From assembly GCA_900128585.1 (NCBI GenBank), contig LT642628.1:1-13405 (forward strand): a stretch of DNA of 13,405 bases. Direction: 5' to 3'. Of the stretch, positions 1-8,706 are shown piece by piece; the stretch's first letter is position 1; every line of letters starts with the position of its first letter. The position numbers and the translations under genes were made by a program. The notes beneath the pieces are model-generated. The model saw only the letters and a list, made by a program, of their open reading frames with translations, ran no database searches and was not told the DNA's origin. The stretch is from Stramenopiles sp. TOSAG23-3 (lineage: Eukaryota > Sar).

Positions 1-3000
1 AGGCGTGGTCAAAATTGCTACGGAAGAATGGCGGGATATTGCAGAGTTTGCGGACATGATGACCCCTGAGCTTGCTGGTGCCGCACGAAACAAAGAGCAG
101 GCCGAACAAGCATTGACAAGCGTGCTGTTGAGCGCGGAGAAAACAGCGGTCAAGAACAACTTGACGCTGGAATATGTACGGAGTATTCAGCACAGCCGAA
201 TGACCATGGTCGAGTCGCGGGTTCTTGACAATATTCGCGCGGCAGAAGAAGTTTTGCAGAAAAGCCGGGGGCTGATAGAGATGAAGAAGTTCGCCCTTTC
301 GAATTTGCAGCATGTTGGGTCACTTGTCTCGGTGGCAGAGAACGCAGTAAGAATCTTGAAAAAGAATAGCCAGGTTGCCAGCAGCAGCGACGAGGAGTAC
401 AGCGACGGAGAGATGGGCAGTGGGAGCGGCGACGACGGTGGCAAAGTGTGCATAGACGGGAACAACGACTTGAAGCAACTGGACAAGCCATCCAAACACG
501 AGCGCGGTGAAATCGAAATGATGACTGCCATACAGCTTCGGGCAGAGAGAAATTTAAGGCAGGCGTTCAGTGCCCTGACCGCTCTCGAGAAGGACTACCA
601 GTATGCCAAATCCTTCTTGGTCTTTGACACAGATCGTTCCAAAGCCACGATGGAACACGTAGCGAAAGCAATCGAAAAGGCAGAGGCGGCAATTGCAATC
701 GCGGAGTGGCGACACGAACGACTCCGAGGCGTGGCCCCGCCAAAATTTTTGAACGCAGTCGACCAAGCTGTAAGTCAAGTGGAAAAGTTGGAATCTTTCA
801 TGGAAGTCATGTACCGGGTAAATCGTGACGACGAAATGCGTTCGCGCGAGAAATCGGCTCTTCTCGCCGAGGATTTTGAGACGGGACAATTTAGGGAAGA
901 TGAAGAGTACTACGAGCAAAACGAACGAAAGAAACTTCGCGGGCTAGTGCCCTCACTGTTCGCCAGAGAGAAAAGGATAGAGCAGCGATCCAGGGTCGCA
1001 GGCGGGTCTACCGCAGAGGAAGTGAAAAATGAGAGGCCCCTCCTGACGGTGCAAGCTCTTGGGCACCCAATTCGTGTCACCGGCGGCGGGGCAGAGGATG
1101 CCGCGTCTTTCTTTGACGAAGAAGAGCGTGTCTCGTGCGAGCAGAAGAAAAATCTACTGGAAGAGGCAGAACGGGCCCATCGTGTGATCCAACTTCGGGT
1201 AGAGGCAGAGGACAAGCGGCGGGCGGACAAACAAACAGATAGAGAACAGGCGAAGGCCCGGAAGAGCCAGGAAATTGTCGAGGGGAAGCTACAACAAGAG
1301 CGGGTGCGGAAACGAAAAGCCATCGTTTTCCATCGCGCGCAAGGAAATTGGATCCGCATGAAAGATACAATAATGCAACAACTCAGGTTAACTTGGAAGC
1401 GTCTGCAAAGGGCAAGGCAAACGATTGTGCGCCAGAAAAGAGATCGGGATGGAATGACAAACGAGGACAGCATTGCAAGAAGGATGCGCGCCGTCCAAAA
1501 TGCAACGAGCAGCATGATCGAGGCCAGCATTGATTCCGTGTGGCAAAGCCAAGGCGAGCACTTAGACAGAGAAACCGCGCTTGCGGTTGCGCTGCGCACT
1601 ATTCAACGTGACATGGCACTCGAAGAATCGGAAGAGAACGGCGATGTTCTGACGCTCGGGGTACTGGATTGTACCGACTTCGCGTCGGAGCGAATATCGC
1701 CCCGTCAGGGGGAGAAGCATGTGTACCCAGAGATAATGCTTGCCAAGTCGCTCGACGACACCTTGCAGAGAATGATTGAAAACGCACCGCAGGCGGACCA
1801 AGTAGGTATACGGAGGATTCGATTGATTCCCTTTCGATGCAATCAGGGTGAAATACCCACACGCCCACAACGGAAACGTTTTCACGGATTTGTGTTGACC
1901 TCTGCGCTGGCGCCGTCCACCCCGTACAATTACAGTGGTTTGAACCAAGGGAATCCTCGGCCACCCCGTTGGCAGACAGCGCTGAAAGCGTTTCTGCGGG
2001 ATATCATCGGCGAAAAAAGGCGTCTCTTGGCAATTGGTGGCGGGCACCTCTTTCTTGCCTCGGCGTTTCCGGGGCATAGAATTGTCCCGTACGCCCGCAA
2101 ACCTCCGCTGAATCTGAATTCATCCTTGACCCCCCCGACGCGCGCGGAAACGTTGGAACGGGCGTGGCAGTGCGGGAATATTCAGGCGACTGCGGTTAAC
2201 GCAGACGTGCCGGTGCTGTTTCAGCGATATTTGGAAGGGGGCGAACTTGTGTTGCCGTTTGCACGCGATGCAATCCTGGCAGAAGTTCCGGATAATTTCA
2301 AGACGCTTTTGGTTGCAGGAGCGCAAGGGAGCGCTGAAGGCTTGCTGCCGAGTATCGACTGTATGTATTACAAAACAAACGTGCTGTCGTACCAGAGCAT
2401 TCCACACATACCCCCTACTCTCATACGGCACCGGTTGAATGAAATATCCATGGAACTCCAAAGCCAAACCAAAGTTGAAGGTACGCTACCAAATGTGCCC
2501 ACCCGCACACAGTTGCAAAAGCCGTGTAATAAAGACCTGCTTGTCGAGATGGCGCTGGCATTTTTCGCGCTGGGGATACCCAAATCGGCGAACGCCCAAG
2601 CCCCGTCGTCCCCGGATTTGATGACAAAATCAGAGCTTACGTCCCAAAAGGCGGCCGTAATGGCACGGAAAATTCTAATCGAGGCGACAAAACGTGTGGT
2701 TAGTTATGTCAGCCCCTCCAAACAACATCCGGCCATGTCCCCTGAGAGAGCGATCGAGGACATGGATGATGAAACACTAATCACCGACGAAGCTTCCAGC
2801 GAGCCTGAAACGAAGGAGAGCACCTCGCCGTTGCGGATTGCGCAAATGCTGAGTAACCATCTTCCCGAGAACCCGCACCCTGTCTTCCGCCACTATACAA
2901 GCGTGCCCAAGGTTATCGCATGCGGCCATACTGCCAAAGAAACGCAAGATGACCTATTGTCTCCCCGTCAAAATAGCAAAGGGCGGTCTTGCGATGCTGT

Positions 3001-4513
3001 TGTTATCGGTATTGTACCCTCTAGTGATGGGACATTGATGGTGCTGCCTTCGCCTCTTATCTCCCGGTTCACAAACTTTGACTCCGTTTACTCCACGGTA
3101 GACGACTCGCTGGACAATATTCTGAGGAACAGAAAAGACAGTGCGGCAAACAGATTTTTGTCAAAATTCAGTCTCGTTGACCCAGGGAATTTCTGGCTTA
3201 ACCAGGCTGCAGAGCACGAAGTTGACTCCGCGACGGACGGGCTAAATCGAAGACACCTGTGGGTACACGACCTACCGACGTCTAAGCTTAAGACGTTGAA
3301 GGCATGCCGCCCAGATCATTGGAAACGGATGGAAGGGCAGATAGTCAACATTGCCAAGCCGTCCGAAGTATGCACCCTGCAAGAGTACTTGGAGAAGCTG
3401 GTCAGAATGAAACGAATTTCTTCATCAGAAACTGATTTGTGGGTGGTTCCCATCGGCGCGGAAGCCTATCGTGATATTCGGCTTGACGTCGCCGCACTGT
3501 TGGCGGAGCAAGCATATTCCGTGACCGAGAAACATAACATTCATACCACAATTGCAACGTTTGATGCGAAGGTTATTAAAGAGATGAGGCGCACCTGTGT
3601 GCGTTGGAAGTTTATCCAGATATTAAACAACAAATCACTCGAAACGCATGGGATTCGGCCTGGTGCAAACCCCAACATCTTGAGAGTCTTTATGCGGAAA
3701 ATTTCGCTCTACGCCGACGGTATATGCGTGCGCAAAGAGATGTTAATCCGAAGACCTGGCAAAGAGCCACCGAGAAAGATTATACAGATCAAGAATTTAA
3801 AAGCCGCTGTGCAGCAAATGCCCCACCTGATAGCATGCGCCCGGGCGGCGAGTTTGTCCGTTTTTTCCCATTGCTTTTCGTCTGATCAGGCCTCCCTCCA
3901 CCCGTGCTACAAAGGGTCCCCTTCCGAAGAGTATGCCCGTTTTTTTGCGCTTGGTGTTGACGGGCTAATAACACAACACGCCACGATGGCAGCCCGCGCT
4001 CGTAACTTGCATTGCAACAGGGTAAATATGCTGTCCAATGTAAAGCCAGTTGAGAGTCCCCGAGAAACCCTTCAGCAGCACAGGAAAAATAGAGAAAACT
4101 TAAGGAAGCTTGAGAAACAACGCAGTCGCAAACGTGAAGTTCCAGCGAACATCTGGGATCGGGCGGTCGAGTACGCTGAAAAACAACAACGGGATGAGGC
4201 GCAAATGCCGCTTATGAGGATCCCGCAATCGTGCCTTCCCCGGCCTCGAAAATCTCGAATTTCTGACCAAAAGAAGTTTGGGACCCCACGCCCTCCAACG
4301 ACCGCAGCGCCTAAATTTCGGCCCATGAGTACAAATGCGGGGAAGCGCAATACAAACGTTTATCGTCGAGGCATTGCCCGCATTTCTAAAAGAAACGAAA
4401 TGCACAAAAGGCCAAGGCAAACACACTTTTCTTCTGGCGTTCCAAGTGTACCGAAAGGCGTAATCAAAGACACGTACACAATTTGGACCGAACTGGCGGG
4501 TGAAAACATGTAA
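1..4513 (+). CDS. Large charged helical protein with C-terminal inactive GDPD-like domain (5' partial)
   Basis: The frame is open to the left edge. The codon at position 5 is GTG, so I treat the gene as cut at its 5' end; the first in-frame ATGs are at 56 and 59. Residue numbers count from position 5. Residues 1-500 are mostly charged and helical, with a Ser/Asp/Gly patch at 125-147 and a very Arg/Lys-rich helix at about 375-490. Residues 500-960 are unrecognised. Residues 968-1335 follow the motif order of a GDPD TIM barrel: a strand at 969-975, an SDG turn and RFTN (1021-1024), VHDLPTSKLKTL (1087-1098), a CTLQEYL helix (1123-1129), TTIATFD (1181-1187), YADGI (1236-1240), and EEYARFFALGVDGLITQ near 1308-1324. 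The catalytic positions look replaced: His-Arg is C973-G974-H975, Glu-x-Asp falls on V/I/G residues at 1000-1003, His-Asp is P1015-S1016, and the EIK strand is WVVPI. A basic tail of about 150 residues follows. I infer a non-enzymatic scaffold; function unknown. The coding call is firm and the GDPD fold fairly firm. Confidence 0.9.
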   Translation, partial: GVVKIATEEWRDIAEFADMMTPELAGAARNKEQAEQALTSVLLSAEKTAVKNNLTLEYVRSIQHSRMTMVESRVLDNIRAAEEVLQKSRGLIEMKKFALSNLQHVGSLVSVAENAVRILKKNSQVASSSDEEYSDGEMGSGSGDDGGKVCIDGNNDLKQLDKPSKHERGEIEMMTAIQLRAERNLRQAFSALTALEKDYQYAKSFLVFDTDRSKATMEHVAKAIEKAEAAIAIAEWRHERLRGVAPPKFLNAVDQAVSQVEKLESFMEVMYRVNRDDEMRSREKSALLAEDFETGQFREDEEYYEQNERKKLRGLVPSLFAREKRIEQRSRVAGGSTAEEVKNERPLLTVQALGHPIRVTGGGAEDAASFFDEEERVSCEQKKNLLEEAERAHRVIQLRVEAEDKRRADKQTDREQAKARKSQEIVEGKLQQERVRKRKAIVFHRAQGNWIRMKDTIMQQLRLTWKRLQRARQTIVRQKRDRDGMTNEDSIARRMRAVQNATSSMIEASIDSVWQSQGEHLDRETALAVALRTIQRDMALEESEENGDVLTLGVLDCTDFASERISPRQGEKHVYPEIMLAKSLDDTLQRMIENAPQADQVGIRRIRLIPFRCNQGEIPTRPQRKRFHGFVLTSALAPSTPYNYSGLNQGNPRPPRWQTALKAFLRDIIGEKRRLLAIGGGHLFLASAFPGHRIVPYARKPPLNLNSSLTPPTRAETLERAWQCGNIQATAVNADVPVLFQRYLEGGELVLPFARDAILAEVPDNFKTLLVAGAQGSAEGLLPSIDCMYYKTNVLSYQSIPHIPPTLIRHRLNEISMELQSQTKVEGTLPNVPTRTQLQKPCNKDLLVEMALAFFALGIPKSANAQAPSSPDLMTKSELTSQKAAVMARKILIEATKRVVSYVSPSKQHPAMSPERAIEDMDDETLITDEASSEPETKESTSPLRIAQMLSNHLPENPHPVFRHYTSVPKVIACGHTAKETQDDLLSPRQNSKGRSCDAVVIGIVPSSDGTLMVLPSPLISRFTNFDSVYSTVDDSLDNILRNRKDSAANRFLSKFSLVDPGNFWLNQAAEHEVDSATDGLNRRHLWVHDLPTSKLKTLKACRPDHWKRMEGQIVNIAKPSEVCTLQEYLEKLVRMKRISSSETDLWVVPIGAEAYRDIRLDVAALLAEQAYSVTEKHNIHTTIATFDAKVIKEMRRTCVRWKFIQILNNKSLETHGIRPGANPNILRVFMRKISLYADGICVRKEMLIRRPGKEPPRKIIQIKNLKAAVQQMPHLIACARAASLSVFSHCFSSDQASLHPCYKGSPSEEYARFFALGVDGLITQHATMAARARNLHCNRVNMLSNVKPVESPRETLQQHRKNRENLRKLEKQRSRKREVPANIWDRAVEYAEKQQRDEAQMPLMRIPQSCLPRPRKSRISDQKKFGTPRPPTTAAPKFRPMSTNAGKRNTNVYRRGIARISKRNEMHKRPRQTHFSSGVPSVPKGVIKDTYTIWTELAGENM

Positions 4514-4596
4514 ATATAAGAGTAAAAAAAACAAATTTTATGAAACCAACGGCAGTTAATATTTAATAGCAACAAAAAGCCAAAGGGGCTTTATTT

Positions 4597-4602
4597 AATA
4601 AA
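4597..4602 (+). terminator. AATAAA polyadenylation signal of gene 1
   Basis: A canonical AATAAA hexamer lies 84 bases after the TAA stop of gene 1. A second copy at 4656-4661 sits just past a palindrome. In AT-rich DNA the hexamer can occur by chance, so the position after a stop codon is the main support. Confidence 0.5.
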
Positions 4603-4634
4603 ATTATTTAAAAACAATCAACCCTATTATTATT

Positions 4635-4654
4635 AACTATAATATATTATAGTT
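4635..4654. repeat. Perfect 20-bp palindrome (hairpin) 3' of gene 1
   Basis: The sequence AACTATAATATATTATAGTT is a perfect palindrome. If one extra A is allowed on the right side, the match extends outwards by about four more bases on each side. It lies between the two AATAAA hexamers, about 120 bases after the gene 1 stop. It may form a hairpin in the transcript end or be a cruciform-prone AT palindrome; function is inferred only from position. Confidence 0.65.
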
Positions 4655-4847
4655 TAATAAAAAGACGAATGAACTGCGCTGAAGTTGTTCTCCTTTCTTT
4701 CTTTTTTTTTGACTCCAACGGCATCTTATCTTTTTCACCACTGTAGTATTAATATTCAAAAGACAATACACGACGTAGTTGTGTAGAAATGATTCAAATC
4801 ATCTATTATCAACGCACGTGATAAACTTTCTTTCTTTTAACTCTCAG

Positions 4848-4960
4848 GTATTTGTTAACCAATTTGATCCTTTGTTTCGTATCATCACATTTGAGGGACT
4901 ACGTTTTTATACTCCATTTGAGCATTTTGTGTGTTTTCTTTTCTTTCTTTTCATTGGAAG
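4848..4960 (+). other. Possible 5'-UTR intron of gene 2
   Basis: A CAG|GTATTT donor-like site at 4847/4848 and an acceptor-like site ending TTGGAAG at 4960, preceded by a strong pyrimidine run (about 4931-4951), could bound a 113-base intron upstream of the ATG at 5022. The same CAG at 4845-4847 also follows a pyrimidine run and could itself be an acceptor. No coding change follows in either case. Transcript data are needed to decide. Confidence 0.2.
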
Positions 4961-4985
4961 GTAGAACGCTTACTTATTGTTCTAC
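4961..4985 (+). repeat. Small hairpin before gene 2 start
   Basis: GTAGAAC (4961-4967) and GTTCTAC (4979-4985) form a perfect 7-bp stem with an 11-base loop, ending 36 bases before the ATG. The heptamer CATTGGA flanks it as a direct repeat at 4952-4958 and 4985-4991. It could be a 5'-UTR structure or a chance match. Confidence 0.45.
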
Positions 4986-5021
4986 ATTGGAGGAATATTA
5001 TTCAGTCTTGTAGTAAATATC

Positions 5022-7829
5022 ATGAGCCAATTTCAAATTGAAGACCGTGTCCTTTGCTACGGTAAACTTGCAGGGACCGTGCGGTTCATTGGCTCCACTG
5101 AGTTTGCAGATGGTACATGGGTAGGCATTGAGCTTGACCGCGGGAAGGGGAAAACGAACGGAACTGTAGACGACATGACATATTTTCAGTGCGAGGAAAA
5201 CCATGGTGCATTTCTTCGTGAAAACGTTTTGACCCCATACGACGAGCGTGAGCACGCTGCCAACTCGATCCAGACTGTCCTTTACCGTGGAAGAAAAGGC
5301 CGCAAGAAGGCGCGCTCCATGCGCAATGCCAGGGCATGGAATATTGTAGATAATAATTTTGAAGATTTACATGTAAGGAAGGGGAAGCTAATTATGGACG
5401 CATCCAACAAGTTAGCGCAGTCGCTTGGCGGGGACGGTCCATTGGGAGAAAAAAGGCGCCGCCGGTCGACTATTTTGCTCTCTAGAAACGTGAAAGACCT
5501 GGACTCTATTTTCGTCGAAAAAACGTACAAAGGCGTTCACGTTACATTCCCGCTTCAGCTGGAAACGGTACTCAAACTGTTGGAGCAGTTCAAAGCCGGG
5601 GTTCCGTTGCACTTTAAGTACGTAGCAAATTTGGTGGAGAATTTTCGCTCCTCGTCCGGCAAGGCTCCTACCGTGCAGCACATACCGGCAACTGAGAACA
5701 GTACGTTAACCGTCATTGGCGATCTTCATGGCCAGCTGCAAGACTTGTACACCATCTTTACTATTAACGGACTGCCCAGTGAATCCAATAGGTACCTCTT
5801 CAACGGCGATTTCGTGGATCGAGGCGAATGTGGGTGCGAAGTAGCGCTGATCATATTCTGCTTCAAGCTCCTCTACCCGGACGGCGTGTTTATTAATCGT
5901 GGGAATCATGAAGCTCGGGCGCAAAATAGCTGGATGGGGTTTGAGGAAGAAATCTTTGGCAAATATTATTCAGAGGACGACGAATCGCGCGCGCGCTCCC
6001 TGTACAACATGTTTCAGCATTGTTTCGACAACCTATCGCTGGCCTCAGTTATCGCTGAGAAAGTGTTTGTTGTTCATGGCGGACTGTTCCATGCTGACGG
6101 CATCACGTTGAAGCAACTGGGAGCCATTCGACGGAAACGCGAGCCCCCGATGGGCGGGGGCGGGGCATGCTTGGAAGATAGAATTTTTGAAGATTTGCTT
6201 TGGAGCGACCCGCGCCCTAGCCAGAATTATCCTGAAAAAATCACAGGGCGCGTGAAATCGGCCCGTGGTGCTGGCGTTGAATTCGGGCCCGACGTCACGG
6301 CGAAGTTCTGTGCCGAGAACAACATTGCCCTCGTAGTCCGGTCACATGAGTGCGTCCAAGAAGGGTTTGAAGTCCAGCACGATGGACGCCTGATCACGGT
6401 GTTCAGCGCGTCCCGGTACTGCGGGAAGCAGACCAACAAGGGCGCCTTCATTACTTTTGGGGCGGACATGCAGCCAGAAATTCAACAGTATTACGCGCAC
6501 TCGCTGGAAAGCAACGATTTTGGTGGGGACAGGAACCACGTGCGCGAGGCGGTTCTGGAGCAAGATTTAGTTCGAATGATCATAGAAATCATTTGCGATA
6601 GGAAAGCAGACCTGTACTGGTATTTCACCCAGCACGACAGTGATAGCTCTGGCTTCTGCAGCCGCTCGCAGTGGGCGGAGACGTTAAAGAACGTTCTTGG
6701 TCTAGACTTACCGTACCTTTCGCTGCAGCACCTGATCTGCAACCTGGACACGTCGAACGGGATGGTGAACTATTCGGAGTTTCTGGAGCGGTACCGCATG
6801 CAAATGAGTGGTGGGGGAAAGTGGATCGATACTGTCGTGCAAGGGATATGCCAAAAGTTATACCATATTTGCAGCGACGTCGAAGATGCATTTGGGTTCT
6901 TTGACGTAGATGACAATGGTAAAATTGAATACGATGAATTTTTGAAAGCATTTCAGGCTTTAAACGTTGGTCTAACGGACAAGCAATCGTTTGAGATAAT
7001 GCGAAGCATTGATACCGACAACAACGGGTATATTGGGTTGGAAGAGTTTTGCAACCGGTTCAAAATCGCGTTCGACCGTGTGCGAATCACGAAAGAGGGC
7101 GAAGAACTTGGGCGTAATGTTGGCCAAGACGCTCACCCAGAGCTCTCTGAAGTTTACGAATCGAAAAGTGATAGCCCGGTGCGGAACAAGCCCAGGCGCT
7201 CCAGCGTTCACGACGACAGCTGGGTACAGCGAAAACTCCACGAGATTGGCCACTTGATGTTCAAGAAGGCAGAGAGGCTCGACTTAGCGTTTGCAAAGTA
7301 CGATGCCAACGGCGAAGGCAGCATCAACCGTGAAGAGTTTTCTTCGGCCTTGGCCGATCTAGGCCTGCAATTTCAGGAGGAAGACGTGTTGCGAATTTTT
7401 GCGACCGTGGATCAGGCGAATTCCAACTCAATTAGCTATTTAGAGTTTGTGAATGCGTTCAAGATAGACGATTTGGGGCTGACCAATGGGGACGCATCGA
7501 GGACGAATTGGCAAGACAGTGTAATTCAAATGGTGGCCAACACCCTGTTCCAACACCGCGTCCAGCTCCGAAGCGCATTGCGGATATTTGACATGCAGCA
7601 CACGGGGAAAATTACCGGCGAAGAGTTCCGACAGGCCCTGATGATAATAAACCCGTGCATACCCCAGCCATTGTCTCAAGTCCAGGTTGATAGTTTACAA
7701 CGTGCACTGCAAAGCCCGGAAGATGGGTTGGTTGATTACAAGGAGTTTTTGGAGAGTTTTGAAATCGTTGACGTAGCTTGGGGTGGTGTAATGCCATCAA
7801 CCGCTGCCTCGCCTAACAGGAAAAAGTAA
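5022..7829 (+). CDS. CAP-Gly/IQ-like/PPEF-type protein phosphatase with multiple EF-hands
   Basis: Predicted calcium-regulated Ser/Thr phosphatase of 935 residues. The ATG at 5022 is the first in frame; the 15 codons before it lack ATG. A CAP-Gly domain spans residues 8-72, with GKTNGTV (43-49) in place of the classic GKNDG tubulin-tail/EEY-binding motif. An IQ-like segment follows at 80-98, with one extra residue between IQ and RG. The PPP catalytic domain covers about 170-490 with all signature motifs: GDLHG (233-237), GDFVDRG (262-268), RGNHE (293-297), VHGG (H352) and RSHE (H442). The metal ligands D234, H236, D263, N295, H352 and H442 are therefore present, and it should be active. EF-hand loops that look able to bind calcium are D628-E639, D664-E675, D761-E772 and D857-E868. 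Weaker ones start near D539, D576, D797 and S898. PPEF relatives usually have two or three. No signal peptide. Likely role: dephosphorylation at microtubules under calcium/calmodulin control (inference). Confidence 0.95.
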   Translation: MSQFQIEDRVLCYGKLAGTVRFIGSTEFADGTWVGIELDRGKGKTNGTVDDMTYFQCEENHGAFLRENVLTPYDEREHAANSIQTVLYRGRKGRKKARSMRNARAWNIVDNNFEDLHVRKGKLIMDASNKLAQSLGGDGPLGEKRRRRSTILLSRNVKDLDSIFVEKTYKGVHVTFPLQLETVLKLLEQFKAGVPLHFKYVANLVENFRSSSGKAPTVQHIPATENSTLTVIGDLHGQLQDLYTIFTINGLPSESNRYLFNGDFVDRGECGCEVALIIFCFKLLYPDGVFINRGNHEARAQNSWMGFEEEIFGKYYSEDDESRARSLYNMFQHCFDNLSLASVIAEKVFVVHGGLFHADGITLKQLGAIRRKREPPMGGGGACLEDRIFEDLLWSDPRPSQNYPEKITGRVKSARGAGVEFGPDVTAKFCAENNIALVVRSHECVQEGFEVQHDGRLITVFSASRYCGKQTNKGAFITFGADMQPEIQQYYAHSLESNDFGGDRNHVREAVLEQDLVRMIIEIICDRKADLYWYFTQHDSDSSGFCSRSQWAETLKNVLGLDLPYLSLQHLICNLDTSNGMVNYSEFLERYRMQMSGGGKWIDTVVQGICQKLYHICSDVEDAFGFFDVDDNGKIEYDEFLKAFQALNVGLTDKQSFEIMRSIDTDNNGYIGLEEFCNRFKIAFDRVRITKEGEELGRNVGQDAHPELSEVYESKSDSPVRNKPRRSSVHDDSWVQRKLHEIGHLMFKKAERLDLAFAKYDANGEGSINREEFSSALADLGLQFQEEDVLRIFATVDQANSNSISYLEFVNAFKIDDLGLTNGDASRTNWQDSVIQMVANTLFQHRVQLRSALRIFDMQHTGKITGEEFRQALMIINPCIPQPLSQVQVDSLQRALQSPEDGLVDYKEFLESFEIVDVAWGGVMPSTAASPNRKK

Positions 7830-8057
7830 AAGAACGAAAACGTGCGTTTCGAAACTATCTTTATCTCGATTAGTTAAAAGTGTATATCTTGTCTGTTTAC
7901 ATTTTTTTCGTAATCGATGATACTTTGTTCCCCTTTTTAAGTTTCATTTTACCTCTTCTCCTCTTCAACACTATATGTTTTGCATCCTTAAGGTCATCCG
8001 CATCTAACAGGAAAGAAAGTATTCAAATCCTAGTTTTATACAATGGTATTACAGACA

Positions 8058-8063
8058 AATAAA
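8058..8063 (+). terminator. AATAAA polyadenylation signal of gene 2
   Basis: Canonical AATAAA, 229 bases after the gene 2 stop, followed by an A-run and then, 50 bases on, a 7-bp hairpin. Chance occurrence is possible in this AT-rich DNA. Confidence 0.45.
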
Positions 8064-8112
8064 AAAGGATCCAAACACAGTATTCGATGCTGTACTAATA
8101 TTATATATTTAC

Positions 8113-8138
8113 AAGAGTGTATTATAGTAATCACTCTT
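8113..8138. repeat. Hairpin 3' of gene 2
   Basis: AAGAGTG (8113-8119) pairs perfectly with CACTCTT (8132-8138) around a 12-base loop. It sits 50 bases after the AATAAA signal, an arrangement similar to the palindrome after gene 1. It may mark the transcript end, or it may be incidental. Confidence 0.5.
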
Positions 8139-8279
8139 ATGTTTCTAAACGTAAGGATATCTTATTATATCTTTTATGTCATAAAATTATAAACTTCATA
8201 TGATAATTCATTTCCTGTTAAAATTATAAAGAAAGAAATTTTTTTATTTATTCAAATACTGGTAATAAATCGATCATAA

Positions 8280-8306
8280 ATCATCGATCATCGATCATCC
8301 ATCATC
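8280..8306. repeat. ATCATCG tandem repeat (7-bp unit, ~3.9 copies)
   Basis: Two exact ATCATCG units, one ATCATCC unit and a partial ATCATC lie head to tail. A related ATCGATCAT lies just upstream at 8269-8277. The array overlaps ATCGAT palindromes. It is a simple minisatellite-like stretch in the noncoding spacer. Confidence 0.75.
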
Positions 8307-8706
8307 AAATTTGAAATCAACAAATATTTTATACTTAACCTTGTGTCCATGTTATTATTATTTATAAATTTAACGGCCGATCGATTATAAAAAAAATTGA
8401 AAGAAGATGATTTTATATCCTATTAAAAGCTTTTTTTTTATACTGTCCTCGTAGATAGTATAATAATGGAATACATGAAAAAATCCCTTTAACACAACTA
8501 CTTTAGATTAGATATTTATATACTATACATATGTTATATAAATTAATACCCTAAGATATTTAAGGAGTTTTAAAAATAGAATTCATCATATCTATATTTT
8601 ATGTGGTGATTCCATTACTTTGCTAAATACACACTAAAATTATACCATATGCTCTGTCTATATATATAAATAATTAAATAAAAAAATTTGTTGTTTTTTT
8701 CTTCTA

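Larger units (their letters stand above)
4514..5021. other. AT-rich spacer between genes 1 and 2
   Basis: These 508 bases hold no convincing gene. The left half has two AATAAA signals and a palindrome suited to 3'-end formation of gene 1. The right half is rich in pyrimidine runs (about 4687-4708, 4826-4845 and 4931-4951) and would be the promoter and 5' UTR of gene 2. A short upstream ATG at 4789 opens a ten-codon frame ending in TGA. No tRNA-like or other RNA-gene fold was recognised. Confidence 0.7.

Noticed and set aside
2027-2270. Possible second, N-terminal GDPD-like copy around residues 675-755 of gene 1
   Set aside because: GHR and an ETLERAWQCGN helix resemble the start of a GDPD domain, recalling plant tandem GDPD-like proteins, but no later motifs follow in order. 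The match is too weak without a profile search.
4687-4951. Pyrimidine tracts followed by AG before gene starts, as in trans-spliced genomes
   Set aside because: The tracts are irregular, the distances to the ATGs vary, and no spliced leader sequence can be seen. The pattern also fits ordinary promoters or 5'-UTR introns.
4779-4964. 60-residue hydrophobic frame in the gene 1/gene 2 spacer
   Set aside because: It starts at TTG, is mostly Phe/Leu from pyrimidine runs, and has no coding character.
4977-5021. Fifteen extra codons upstream of the gene 2 ATG
   Set aside because: They depend on a TTG start, which is not credible in a eukaryotic nuclear gene, and the CAP-Gly domain begins just after the ATG at 5022.
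7880-8062. 60-residue hydrophobic frame after gene 2
   Set aside because: It begins at GTG, is made of AT/pyrimidine-rich DNA, lies in the likely 3' UTR and matches no family.
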